Below, piece by piece: positions 16,001 to 31,000 of a stretch of DNA of 64,000 nucleotides. The position numbers were made by a program, and so were the translations under genes. The stretch's first letter is position 1; each line of letters begins with the position of its first letter. The notes under the pieces were generated by a model. The model searched no databases. It was not told the DNA's origin and saw nothing but the letters and a program-made list of their open reading frames with translations. This DNA is from Micropterix aruncella (taxonomy: Eukaryota; Arthropoda; Insecta; Lepidoptera; Micropterigidae), in contig OX155952.1 of the NCBI GenBank assembly GCA_944548615.1, forward strand, positions 41,797,255-41,861,254, read 5' to 3'.

Positions 16001-19000
16001 ATTTGCACGACGTGCAGGATTCTGTGATGTGGGATCGCGAGCATTGCATCGGTATAGTCTTTTCATTTACAGTGTTATATCTCTTTCGAAAAATAGACAA
16101 AATTGAGTAATTAAGTAATTTCACCTTTAAACGTAAATTGTGTCTTTTATTTAAGAAAACCTAAGCATAAAGCCGCTCATACAATCGCAATTTTCCTCAG
16201 TATATCTATGAAATTAAAGCTCATACAAAAATAATAAAAATACATGCAGGTGTGTCTTTTTTTTGCCGATGGCAAGTATTTATTTAAGTATTTGTTTCGC
16301 AAAAATGTCAGTTGTGCCTTTTTACTTATATTGAAAAAATGTTTCAAACAATATGACTGTTACATTTTAAAAGACTTTTTCATGACAAAAATAAAAGTTA
16401 GCTCTAAATAAGTTGAGAGGACTTTGACCTACTTAGTGTATTATGCGCCTCGTCGCCCGAGATGACGCGATGCATATTATTAACAGCAGACGATCCTGAC
16501 ATGATAAATTGTAGGGGACGTGGAACACGTCCGGGGTGGAGTTGGCTTCGTCGCGCCGCGTCATACTGGATTGGAAGACGATACAGGAACTCATCAATCT
16601 GCTGCCACTCTTACTTATTACGCATTATAAATATAAAACTTTATTAAAATGCGGTGTTTAAAAAAAAAATATTTGATACACGGCTAGTTAGTGAGTGAAG
16701 ATGTAAACAAAAGTTGATTGTAATGTATGCGTAGCTTGTTTCTGGTTTTATCAAAGATTTCAATCAAATTGCGGGAATCTCTCTGGATTAACCTGTCATT
16801 CCCTTTCTGTACATTTAGCTACAACGGTTTGATTATCATACAGAATCAATTGGCTACATAATATATGAGGATACTGTCAGACCCTCGTTGGCACAAGCCC
16901 CGGAGAGGCTAATTATCTCGTGAATAACAGCAGGTCCTTGTGTCATGGCATCATGTATACATGCATCAAAATCATTTAAGGCCTTTGGTTTCATCCGTGG
17001 TAATAAAATAAAAGCGTGGTAATAGTTAAAATCGGTAGTATCTCTTCAGAACAATATTGTCCGATCGAGCCTTCATTCGGTAGTAATTCGAGTTAGCTCG
17101 AGTCTGATAACACGAATCACTACCGATAAACGATAGTTGAAATATTCAATGATAAAAGTAACTTTCTCAAGATGGCGACCTCAAATTGGCTGTTTCAGAG
17201 CGTGCGTGCTTGTCAGTTTTATTGGTTGATTGCTGTCAGTCAAGTTTCATCGGCGGCAAAGTGTTCACGTTGTGATAAATAATTGAAAGTAGGTTTTTTG
17301 AAATGGATTTGGGATAATTATATATTATTTCTTCTAATGACAGTAGATCGGATAATGATCGTCTAATTGTTCATTCATGCTCGTGCGGAAACCGAAAACT
17401 TTCGGCCTCGAATCGACAGTAACGCATTCTGTGACGATGCAAAATTTTTCGAGAAATTTCGGATGTCAAATGTAACGATCTTACAAACTGCTATTAGCTA
17501 TTGTAATATACGAGTATTTTAAGACAACATAAGAATTTGTATCAAAAGCGAAGTATTTCTAATTTAAAATAGGCACAATTACCATGAACTGCTAAATATC
17601 GACCGATAAGGGAATATTACACTAGGACTGGGCAATTACGCGTTACTTTTGAATGGAGAAGTAGAATGGAATAGAGTTTGAATGGAGAAGCATCTGAAAA
17701 ACTCTTTGTGTGGGGCAGGGAAATGCGTATAACAGTCACGTTTCACGCCTATGCAAGCTATGTCCGATGCCGGACACTGCACTCAAAAAACGAGAGTGTT
17801 GTAGTATACCTTATATTAAAATATCTATATTCACTTCGCGGCCGCCGGGAGCTATCGTTGGGGCAGTAAGTGTCGAGCGCCTAAAGCAAGAACCTTCGTA
17901 GGTGTTCGAGTCTCACGAAGTCGGCGCCTATGTGTATAATGCATATAGGTATTGTAGGTGCGGAGCTACCGTGTACTGCGGGCTTTAACTAGGCTTTGCA
18001 GGCAAATATGATGATGTATAGCCCGAGCGGGGGCTGGCTCGCCCCACAATACCTACTGCCGACGCGCCGCCAGACAAGGTGCCCAACTACTAATGTACAC
18101 TATACACGAAGGTTAACGCTAAATACACGCCGACGCTAAATACACGCCGCCGTCGGACGCTTTATTGCACATTACATACTTTGAGAACAAAGTAATTCTC
18201 ATTACAATGCTAAATCCTTGCAGCGAAAAGACAGCAAAATATAGATTTTTAACGGAGGTTGTGAATTGCGTACAGGACTACAAGAGCTATGCGATATTGA
18301 GCATCGCACGGTACACACAGGAGAACGACTCGGGCTTCTCTAGGGCGACTAGGATCCTTACTAAAATATGACAGTTTAACGTAGGTGTATGGGCCCTATC
18401 GGGTCCATACACTTTAAGAGTTCTATTGCACTTAAGATGATCCTTTGTCCCCGTGATACTAGGCGCGGCGGCGCAAGGGCGGCGCGCCGTCGGTTACAGT
18501 GAAAGACAATATGTTCCTCGGATGATGATTTCATTCTGACTGAATGGGCAACTAGGGTTGTCGACTACAGCGGGCGAGCCCGTTACCTCAGGAAGTTTTA
18601 ACGATTAGTCGTTCTATCTCCCTGGAGTGAACGCAGAAGACTTGGACAAAACAGTCCACCGTCTAGCTCCGCCACAAACCCGTAAGAGGCCAACGCCTTA
18701 ACCGCGAGATGGCCAGGATTGTTACCCAGCGGGCTTAAACTCACGTCCTTACTTCCAATTGTGACCAGATTACTCCAGTCTCTCGATTGGTTACGAGTTG
18801 GAGGTCGCTTGCGCGGTCCTCTCCCTTACGAAGCGGTTAAACGGTGTGTACCGAAACTATCGCGAACCACAGCGTCCTTTGCCGGCTGTTAACCCAGTAT
18901 CGGGTAGTCGATGGTCGTTTCAAGAGCAGTCGCCGTAAGGTCCGCATCCACCCCCGCTCTATAGGAAACAGTACTGCTTCCAGACTCCCCCGACTGTTAG

Positions 19001-22000
19001 TCAGAGTGCGCAATCGATTGGCTTATGCTGCACGGTGCGCAGACCGTCCAGGAGCGCCAGAAGTTTGATTCCCAGGGGAAACTAACCATAAGGTCAGAGT
19101 ACTACCCAGGCTCGCACTTCATGCGTGGAGGCCGTCGGATAGGTGTTGACCCGTGAGTGTGACCAACCCTGAACAGAATGGGTCTTCGTAGCCAACTCAG
19201 CAGGGCCCATTAACTCCCTGACTGAATGATCAAACGGTTGTCCGCTGCGCCAGTGTTTACAGCGTATATTATTCAATTATGAGTCCGTATGATTCTATGC
19301 AGTGGTAACATTTGCAGGCGGGAAAATATTAATTTATGTATGGCGGGTAAATTGAATTATATTAATGTGAAATAGTGTCTATAACAGCATGACATATGAG
19401 TTCCAGATAAATAAGATAATCAACTAATTAGATATGGAAATATTTCTTAACCGACTTATTTAAAGATTACTCGATTGATCTGCGACCCCAAGAACGTTAA
19501 AGGTTTATTTATTTCAAAAACCTCTGTATGGAGTAGAAATTTAAAAACGCAAATTGATTATCATTATAATTGATCGATATCCTGAACGCCAGGCAGAGGA
19601 CTGTACCTAATTAAGGCATGGTCAACTCTGAACAGCCAAAGTGTGGATAAGAGCCAGGGATAAGGAAAAAGGAGTACCTTAAAACGTAATTTTAATTCAA
19701 CGTCGACCGCGCAGATGGTCCAAGCGATGACATTTTGTAGGTAAATATTTTTAAGCAGGCGAGGGAAAATATTCGAATAGAGTTATTTTGGATTAAGCAG
19801 GATAGGATTAAGGATGGTCTAATAATATTCCTATACAATTTCCAGTTATGATGCAATTTTTAATATACGTAAAAGTACCTAGATATTAAAGAACACTCAA
19901 AACTAGTGAAAACATATATTACGAAATAGTTTAAAAAACTAAAATACCCACGTTTAACTTTTGGTCACAATATGTGTTCAAAGGAAACATTGAGTAGGTA
20001 GGTACTTAACTGATGACAGACTGAGCAAGTACATAATATGTCGATGTTGGCAAAGTGGGACTCAGTATGTCACTCATATTTTTAAATAAAGTTTTTATGT
20101 CAAATAGTTGTCTATTTAAATCCCTAAATAGTTTATGCATGAATCATTTTATTGGCTGACATAAATATTTTATATAACAGTTTATTCTGTTGTAGTCGTG
20201 TATTTTCAACCCTTTGTCCGGTTTTGGTTGTATTCGGCTATGCTAAAATTGATGTATATCGTGTTGTCTGTATTCTATTTATTTATTTATTGATTTTTAT
20301 TGAGAAAGCATTTTTTTTTAATTCAATGATATTTCATTTAAAAAACATACAGCATGGCCATAATAAAATATAAACATAACAAATATCTAATGATAGCAAA
20401 GTCAATGATATTATTAATTATTTACAATAATTAATAAGAAATACAAATTATGCTACATAATACAAAGAAAACAGAAAAGAATGTTAAAGTTCGCTATGTA
20501 TGTGTAGGTGGGTGTTGGTTTATGAGTTGTTGTATGTATGTGTGTGTGTATCTGTAGGGTGTGTTTGCACTTGAGTGTATGTAGGAATGCGGGATACTGA
20601 CTCGATTCAATCTGACGTACCTCCTTAATAAAGGACCGGCTACTGTCGTTGATAAATATGCCAATTTTGTTAAAGCTGTCCTCAGCCCAACATACCCACA
20701 ACAAAAAAGTAATTTCTACAGAATCGAAACCGCAAATTCGCTCGAATATACACGAGCCAGATGCAATTGATTTCCAACTAAATTCGGCATTTTATGCACA
20801 GTCAAACGATGACTAATGTCATTTCTCCTGATCGATACGAATTAACACGCTCATTTCTCACCCCACTTATAACTATTGCGTCACTGCATACCATATAAAA
20901 CGCAGTACATTTCGATCGATCGATATCATTCCCTTGTTGGGCAGTTACCGCGACTAATCATCAATATCATTCCCTGGCGGACAGTAACCGCTCATCTACA
21001 AGTACTCGCGCTTTTCATTACCTTCGAGTCAACCAACCTACGCATAGTATACGCGATCCTCATTATCTTCGAATCTATCGCGGCGCTTCACACTTCGGAC
21101 ACACAGCCACGACTTCACCTCGCGCCCACACTACCTACACACCGGCGAAATACCGACCAAGGCCTTACGAACTGGCAACCTACTACAGACCTTCTGAATA
21201 AACACTTCAACTTCAACTGCAACGACTTTCAATAACGGAGAAAACACTTTGATGAGAACCACCCTTCGCTCACAATCAATTGGAGTCTAGTGAAGGGTGG
21301 CCACTCTCACAAAGCCCTTATTGCACGCATGCATATGCAATAACGAATTGGCACCATAATTTGTGTTGCATTTTGATATGTGAAATGTTTATCGCGGGTG
21401 ATGATGGGAGGCGCTCGTATTGTAGTTTGTAGTTCTTATTTCTATAGTTTCTCAGATCATGCCAAAGGTTTTCTAACAGCCTTTTTATCTCTCTTGCATA
21501 AAATAGTTCACTCTGGGTTGGACAGTCCATATCTCCTGAGTAGGGGAGCTACTCATGAGATATGGACTGTCCAACGCGAGACAGTAAAGTGAGAAAGTCG
21601 CTCTACATAACCTTAAAAAAAATATTTGCCTGCCTAACTTTACTATTATATTATATAATATGATATAAGATATAAAACAAAATGTAAAATGTAATATAAT
21701 GCAAAAAGAATAATACTATAATATATCTAGATCGTTATATTTATATGTTTGTGTATGTATGTATATGTATGTGTGTATGTGTATATGTATCTAAATGGGT
21801 ACCTAAGTCAGTTAGGCTTCTCCACACAAGTCAGAAAATAAGTCGTATGCCCAGATACAGGCTATATTCGGCCTAGTTGGGTATACGCTGAGCATGGTCA
21901 TGTTAATGTGGGCCGTTGTTTACTTCGCACTATTACTTGGTATGACCATTTGATATGTTTTCTCATTATGTTTGAAATAAAATAAATAAAAAAATTATGA

Positions 22001-25000
22001 TGCTTTTGCGAATGTACTATTATAATTGATACAAAAGTCTTTGCCTAATAGAATTTATGATGCTGTAAGGAACAATGGAGGAAACACGAAATATTAAATA
22101 AAGAAAAAATACTAAAACCTTTCAGAGTAATTGATAATGATTCCATCGCCGAGCGCAAAAGAAATAAAGATGCTGTTAGTGTTACAATGCAGATTCATTA
22201 AGGTATCTATTTTACTTAAAATGTATTGTACATGTAATTGTACATGTAATGGATACTGTAAATTGCCATAATAAATAAATATAAACTTATTTTCTTGATG
22301 ATTATGGTCACTAGTAATCATACTTCCATGCCGTGAGGCTTTTGAAAGCAATACATATATTGCGAGTCACGGACAAAAAAGTTTGTATGTGTTGCGAATT
22401 GAGAGGCGCTGGGGTTGACAATAGCGCGATGACTCGTTTCCTCAGGAAGCGGCGGTGACGTATTGGGAATCCACTCGCGACACGTTCATTTCCTGTGTCG
22501 TTTGTGTCGCTCCGGTAAACGTATGGTCGGGTCGGGCGTGTCGGGTGTCGGGGATTTCTTCTTCTTCCTCCCCTGGTGCCGAATCCGTTCCGGAAGCTAG
22601 CAATTTACGGGATTGTCTGTTGTTTAGTATAAATAGAGCTGGATTCCTAAGGTGACGGGCGAACCCGTCACCTTAGGAAGTTTTATTGATATAATTGCAT
22701 GAGTAGTATTACAGTCTATGCACGACAACTTTATCTTGCGTAGTTTGACATGAAACTCGGAGATCAAGACAAATCGTGAGCTCCTCATAAAGTTTGTGTG
22801 TAGTCTCTCAATGACCTACGCGTATGGCTCAGAGGAAAGAAGACTGATTTACGATTTGGAATGGCTATGACATGGAGGGAGCCGAAAAATCACTCTGATG
22901 ATTGTTACTTTTGTTCCTGCCATGTCCGTGGGTATAACCGCAAAAATCAAAAGCTAATATCTTATCCTGATAACATTCCATCGGTCATACTTCTCGTTCT
23001 TCATAAACCTGATGTGCCAGTGTCTTTGCCTCCAAATGAATTGCCAGTCATCCCTTCAGAGTCTTCATGTTCGGAATATCCAGAAGTGCAAGGCCCCGAT
23101 ACCGAATATAAGCCCTCTGCAGCCGATTCACCTCAGCTGTGATTTTCAGTAGTGGTTTTAATCAATTTAAACCTATAAATTGCTAAAAAATCATTTTGCC
23201 CCAACAAGAATCGAGTTTACATAGATTTAAATGGATAAAAGCCACTTTCCCCAGATAGTACATGCAAAATTATTCTAGGGAATTCCTTTTCAAATAGGAT
23301 TTTAGCAAAAATATCCATATCTATTTTACAAAAAACCCTGATGTGATGGAAAAAAATGGAGAAATTTTTCGAAATCAGCGCATCTAATATATTAAAAATA
23401 ACAAAACTTATCTTGTATTTTTACAACACTTCAATTTCGCAGGCTTGTGTTTTCTGTCTTCGGTACAAATATTTTCCATAGTTGTTATCGCATATATAGA
23501 TGATTTGATCAAGATTTTACATACATATATGGAGATGATGAATATTATTCGTCCATCTCTTCCAAGAATTCATTAATTGAGTAAAATGCCTTAACGGATA
23601 TTTCATAAGAATAATAATAATAATAACAATAATAAAATGCTTAATTTGATAAGACAAATCGGCGAGCTTATTGCGATAACGCAATATCTTAAAGCTAAAC
23701 TTAACCTGGCCTGAAAGCATTCATGATCTTCAAGAATACGAAGCTGAAATCGCTGATAACAAGTTAGAATCAGCACTTTTAAATTGACAAACTGTTAGCA
23801 AGTCCCCAGGCAAGTACCCGCCATTGCGAAGTCGACTTAAAAAAAGTCGACCTGAAATTAGTTACAACCGGCCAGTCAAAAGGCCAGACAAGTAGCCTAC
23901 ATTGCAAAAAAGTCGACTTGGGATTAGTGTCAACCGGCCAGCGCTACAATAACTGTCACAATAGGCCAGGGTTGTCAGTGAGAAAATTTTCCCCATATTT
24001 GGGAATAATTTTCAGGGAAAATTAAATAATTATAAAATTAATAGAAGCACAGTATTAAGATTACAGGCATCACCGAAAAGTCAATATGAACTGCAACAAA
24101 TGTTCCAAACGAGTGGCCACTAAAGACAGACTAGTTTGTGCACATTGTAGATTACAGTTGCATTATACTTGCGCAAATATGCCAAAAATAGACTATACTC
24201 GCCTTACCGAACAAAAATTGGCTCAGTGGCTCTGTGATCATTGTAGGATTCTGGATCCTAGGGATGCAAGAAATGTCCTCTCACCTTCCACCTTTTCGAC
24301 AACGAGTTCACCGGCAGAAAGGTCTACAAAATCAAACGTCATCGATATTGATGAACTGAATTTATTGATTGATAAACAACTAGGCAGCCTCAAGGAGACG
24401 ATAATATCGTACATTGATGACAAACTGACCGAGTTTAATAATAAAATAGAAGTAATTAAAAAGCAAAATGATGACATCTTAAAAACAGCCGATTTTCTGT
24501 CAAATCGTTATGATTTCCTGGTAGAAAAAATCGATTGTATGGAGAGAGGAATTGCGAACATCCCCATCCTACAAAAAGCCAATACAGAGCTACAAAAGGA
24601 AATATCGCTTTTGAAACATAAGAACGACAATTATGAACAGGAACAAAGAAAACGTGAGATCGAAATTAGAGGAGTTCCTGACGAATGCAAAAATCTAGAT
24701 GACATCATCCTGAAGATTGGATCCTTCGTAAATTGTGAAGTATCAATGGACGATATTGACAATCTGTTTCGACCCACCCACAAAAAATCCGAAAAGAAAC
24801 CAAAAAGTATTGTAGTAAAGTTTCACCATGACATGAAGCGGAATGCACTTTTAAAAGCTGTAAAAAATCATAATAAAATTTGTAAAACCAATAGCAAAAA
24901 ACTGAACACACGTGATTTAGGAATCCCTGGTGACGGTACACCAATATACGTGTCGGAAAATCTCACCCATAATACAAGGTTCCTACTAGGTCGCGCTAAA

Positions 25001-28000
25001 GCATTTTCCCGAGAGAATGGGTATAAATATACATGGGTAAATAATGGCCGAGTATTCATTCGCAAAGATGATAATGAAAAACCCGTTCTTATTAAAAATG
25101 AAAGCACTTTTTTAGATTTGAAGTAGTAACATTTTTACCTAATACGTCAATAACCAATTTTTATCGCTTTTATTGTCTTTTTATATTAATCTTGCATTCG
25201 AATGATAAATTTTATGATTTACTTGTATTGTTGTGTATACATCTAAAAACTAATCGCCTTATAATACTGAAATATTTAAACACAGTTTCGTATTATCCCC
25301 TAGTAATATTTAAAAAATATATTATATACCCTATTTCTCTATTATATTCCAAATTACTTTTATTCTTAGATATATTCTTCATAGTAAATTTTATTATAAT
25401 ATTGGAAATTTCAAGTAATTTTAAGTATGATTCCGCAATGAATTTGACATTTTTGATTATTCTATTTTATTGCGATTATTTTTATATTGACTCTCTCTAT
25501 ACCATGAAATTATTACAAAAATATGATTATTCTATGCATTTTGACCATTTAATATCCATACTGACCCATTTAAATTTATTAACTCACACTTATATTACAT
25601 CAATATCCACTACAAATCCTAGTCATGTTAATACATGCACAGATTTGACTCATTTCTTCATAAGATTAAAGGTTCCATAATGGACAATATAGTGAATCTT
25701 ATTGATACCCATGACTCGTCACATGAGAACTTTGTGACATCAGATGTCAATGCCTGCAGAGGAATGCTTTCAGGTGATTCGTCACTGAGAATGCTTTGTC
25801 TAAATATCAGAAGTATCCAAAAAAATATTGATCAATTCTTAGTTATGTTACAGGATCTCAGCCTAAACTTCGACATTCTAGTCCTAACAGAAGCTTGGAT
25901 TGGAAAATATTTTGTTCCGATAGAGATCCCAGGGTACACTACGTTTCATACTAGGGTGAATAAACTTCAAAATGACGGAGTAATTATTTATGCCAGTGAA
26001 AAATATACAGATATTTCAGTTAATGAGGAGATGTTACCTGGTGCTAATTGCTTATGTATTGAATTAGACAAATTTATTGGTATAATAGCAATATACAGAA
26101 GCCCGTCTATTTACAATATAACAAATTTTCTGAAGAACCTTAATGATTTGTTGGCAAAGAATTCTAAAAAAAATAACCTAATTTTAACTGGGGATCTTAA
26201 CATACCAATAAGTGGAAAGGTACATCCACAGGCGCCTGATTATCTTGAGCTTCTTACGCTTCATGGCTTGAAATGTTTAGTGGACTCCCCGACGCGAGAA
26301 ACTGAAAGCTCCAGCAACTGTATAGACCACATCATGTGTCGAACACCTAGTCCAACAACCACAGTAGTTTACAAAACATCAATTACTGATCACCATGTCC
26401 TTTTATTCAAAATGTTTCATAATTGTAGGAATAAAAAGAACAGACCTTTCTTAAAACAAACATTTGATTACGACAAAATATGTAGAGACATCGCAGATGC
26501 TGATTGGACAGCAGTCTACGAGAAAGTTGATGTGAATAATGCAACTGATAATTTTGTTAGTAAGCTTCAAAATATTGTTCAGTCGAATAGCTCAATAAAA
26601 ACTGTTGGGCTAAAACATAAAGAGAAAAAATACAAGCCATGGATTACAAAAGGTCTCCTCTTCTGCATACATAGACGAGACAAACTTCATCTAGCAAGTC
26701 GACACAACCCTGATAATCTAGATTTGAGAGAAAAGTCAAAAGAATATAGAAATATATGCAATACAATAATCCGTCAAACTAAAATCAGGTATTATAAAAA
26801 TAAATTAAGTAAAGCAAATGGAGATGTTAAGGAGGTTTGGAAAATTATAAACGAGGTCTCAAATAGAACGAGAGGTAGCAGCTCAGTCGATAAGCTAAAT
26901 ATTGGAAGCGGAACGGTCACAAGAGATTCTTCTCCTCAAAGGCTTGTTGATCATGTTAATAAATATTTCGCTAATGTCGGCAAAAAAATGGCAAAACAAA
27001 TACAGAACAGAACTTTAAATTCAGGAAGCACCCCTCCAACTGTCAATTTTCCAGTATCCCTTTTCTTGACACCAACAACGCCACAGGAAATTTCCCAAAT
27101 TATATATTCACTGAAAGATAGCTCGTCTGCGGGTATTGACGATCTGAATTCACGCATTTTTAAGTCATCAAAAATGGAGCTAAGTAACCCGATAACTCAC
27201 ATAGTTAACTGCAGTTTTAAAACGGGTATATTTCCTAGTGCATTGAAATGCGCTAAAGTCATCCCAATATTTAAAAACGGTGACAGACTTGACATTAATA
27301 ATTATAGGCCTATCTCCCTACTCAGTACGTTATCTAAAATTATAGAAAAGGTCGTTAAAAAAAGACTCGTCAAGTATCTGACGAATAACAATATTCTTTC
27401 AGAAAATCAGTTTGGATTTAGAGAGGGAATGGGCACTACGGATGCAATAGTGAAAGTTACTACCTTAATTAATGGTTACGTTGATAAGGGTAGAAAGTGT
27501 ATGGCGGTCTTCTTGGACCTTGCTAAGGCATTCGATACGGTTTCGCACGATAAGTTACTTCAAAGATTGGCGGGGGTGGGACTCGAGCATGTCACTCTTT
27601 CCTGGTTTGCCAGCTATTTAACAGATAGGAAACAAGTAGTAATCATAGACGGCTTAAAAAGTATGCCTGAATACTTGTCATTCGGTGTCCCCCAGGGTAG
27701 TGTTCTCGGACCTATTCTATTTCTCATCTACATAAATAACCTGTGTAACTTAGTAGGCCAGATAACTACATTTGCTGACGATACTGTCATCATTTTTGAG
27801 GGTGACAAGTGGACTGAAGCTTTCAATAAGGCAAATATAGGTATGAAAAAAGTACAAGAATGGTTGGATGATTCCCTACTCAATTTGAATATAGGAAAAA
27901 CTAAATACCTTACTTTCAGCAATAATGCCAAAGGGCAACCGCCTACATGCCACAATTTGAAAATTCATACATGCAATAATGCAAAGCAATGTAGCTGTCC

Positions 28001-31000
28001 AATAGTGGAAAGAACACAATACATCAAATATTTAGGGATCACAATCGATAATAGGCTCCGCTGGCAGACCCATATTGATATACTGGCGATTAAAATACGA
28101 AAACTGGCATATATGTTCCGAGAGATGAGAAATATTTTAGATCCGGGATTACTGAAAAGTACATACTACGCATTAGTTCAGTCTATTCTCTGTTATGGAA
28201 TAATAGGATGGGGAGGTTGTGCGGCGACCATCCTCCGCCCATTAGAAGTGGCTCAAAAATGTATCTTAAAGATCGCGTAAACCGTATCGCTACCCCACCA
28301 ATGAACTTTTTAGTCATTGCAATGTCCTGGACATCAGACAGCTGTACATTAAATTGGCCTTACTGCATGAGCGGTTTAAAAGTCAACCAACTTTTAATGA
28401 GGGAGTGATATTTACGAGAGCAGTGCACTCAGGAGATATCTCCTGAGTCCACGTAAAAATACCACATATGGACAGCGCCACTACTCATTCATCGCTCCTA
28501 GGATTTATAATCACCTTCCTGAATCAATTAAGGCTATCAACACTATGACAACATTTAAAAAATCTGTCACGTCTTGGTTGATGAAGGAAGGGAGGATTAA
28601 TATAGATAGAGCATTGAGTATAAATGTCTAAATGGTATATATGGATTGGTATTTATATATGTGATAGTTATTAAATTGACAGTTTATTTTTATGACAGTT
28701 TGTATGGATGTTTGATTGACAGTTTGTAGTTATTAAATGAAAATGTATATAAACAATGACTTTTATATTATTTATATTTCCAAACCATTTCTTTATTATA
28801 TTAAATTGTAGGAATTGTAGGCCTTTCAATTATTTTATTTTAATTTATATTGAAATTTTTAGGATTATTTTCATGTTTCTGTGTAAAAAAATATTTATTT
28901 TTATTTAAAAAAATTTTATTTCTTAAAATTACGGCGATTACCTTACTATATTTTTATAAAATTATGTTAATTTAAATGTCTGCCTTAGAACAGGCTATAG
29001 CCTAGTTAGGCGACATTGAAATGGAATATCTGGCAACAGTTTCTGGCATATCAGGTTTTCAGTTTTTTGCTACTGGTTATTTTGTCTATTACATTGTACC
29101 TACATGTCCATGAACTGTAAATGTTTTTAAATTACGTAATTAAATAAATAAATAACCTAATGGGACAACATGTTTTGCGGTAAAAAACAAGATAAAACTA
29201 TTATTGTGTATACGAGTATATCATTAAATACACAGTGAATGAGACATATATAAATGTTTAAAAAAAAATAAATAAACCTCTTATGACACAGGGGTGGGGG
29301 AGGGGGGGGGGGGGGACAAGAGAAATTTATGAGCGCGTGTTAAAATATAATTTCTTCTTTAATATTTACAAGATTTACTTAATTTTGACTTGAATTATGT
29401 TGAAGGATTTCGGTTCTCTAATATTTGATTCGATTTTATTGAAAATGGTGGGCCCAATCTCGTACACCGACTGCTTCGACCGCGATAGCGCGTGGTTCAT
29501 TGGACGCAGAACGTTGCCTCGTCTTATGGGTATGAGTGATGCACTGTATGAAAAATATGAATGTTTTTATAGACACTTTTGGATTATGAATGAGTGGAAG
29601 GGTCAGTATTTTCAGACATTGGTGGAGGTCTCTCGCGGGACTGTCTAGAGGAATGCGTGCCACACGGCAAACCGCTTGCTTTTGTCGGGCAAATGCCCTC
29701 TGGCGTCACGACATCAAAAGAGAGAACATAAGGAAAATGACATTTCGTGAGGTTTTAGGGGCGATGGTGGGCGCAACGCGCCAAAGTGCAAAGCATTTGC
29801 GATTAGCAGCGCAGCTTATAAATAATTGTATCCCAACGTAGTCCGGAAGTGACTTAAGACCGGAAATGACGATACTTTTGGAAGTCCAAAAACCAGGAGC
29901 CAAAAAAAACCTTGGTGAAATGCAGGAAAATAGTCATACTTTGCTCATAAATATCCTGGGCATTGGTTATAATAGAACTCGTTATATCCAGAATATTATC
30001 AACAAACTTGTTTGTTGAAGAAATGAAATTAGTTCGTAGAAAAGTAGTCAATTTATTTTTATTAACACGCTTTTATTAGGTCAACCTGTATGTAAATGGA
30101 ATCTACGGTAACTAATTTAACCATCTTCCAAGGATCGTAGCTTCATGAAAATTGGAAGCTGTGTGTAGTTCTGATGGCAATACAATAATATGGTACTGTC
30201 GAACTGATCTGATGATGGAGTCGGAAGATACGAACTGGAACTTCATGATGGAACATCGTATAATAGCTGTGTTTGGACTTGTTAGAAAAGTCTTGGAATG
30301 AACTTTGACCACGATTAGTTTTCATGGTCTGATGATGAAACCGGAAGATAGGCACTGGCATTCCATGATGGAATATCGTATCATAGCCACAGTCGTGCCG
30401 ATCATATCTTACATGCTACCGCCAAGGGTATGATTGTGCCTAAAAGCGTGTTTTTAGTGTTTTTTTAAACTATTAATTTATTGCAGTTTGTATTCAAACT
30501 GCAAACATACGAAACTCACCTTCTTTACCATCGTTTAAGACTCACCTTAAGGATTACTACCTTTCTAAGAAGTAACCAGTTCTTCCCTTTCTCTCCTCTT
30601 CCTCTCCCAATTTCCTCTCCTCGGGCGTTATTAGTTTTAAATTCTTCCACTTGTCTGTATGTTATGTAATAATCTTTATTTTCACAATGCGCGCATGTAC
30701 CACTGTGTTTAGGTTAGTTGTAAGACATTGCCATGTGGCAATAATCTCGCCCTTTTTGTATAACAATTAAGTGTAAATAAAGTGTTTATTATTATTATTA
30801 TTTATTCAATATAAATTTAAATATGGTGTAGTCTAAATTTTACATGAAAAGTCTCGAAAAACTTCACCATCAGTGCTTTGACCAGAGCACATATCGCTTT
30901 TCAGACACACTGCTAAGGTCGCTAAGACGCCATTTTTGGAAGATATGAGTTTATGAAGAAGAAAAAGCAAAAGAACGAGTTATGCACTTGCATGACCTTC

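Larger units (their letters stand above)
23966..29156 (+). mobile_element. CR1-type LINE, nearly full length
   Basis: Two ORFs (24086-25126, 25680-28280) in the order PHD-finger ORF1 then endonuclease plus reverse transcriptase ORF2, followed by a 3' UTR ending aaataaataaataa (about 29154). PHD-containing ORF1 and the RT blocks fit the CR1 group. The 5' boundary is approximate. Its sense is the same as the host gene. ORF2 is broken near its C-terminus. Three 5'-truncated relatives lie at 21690, 47480 and 59876. Confidence 0.85.

Noticed and set aside
24238..25107. Minus-strand frames over LINE ORF1
   Set aside because: Shadows of the intact plus-strand ORF1.
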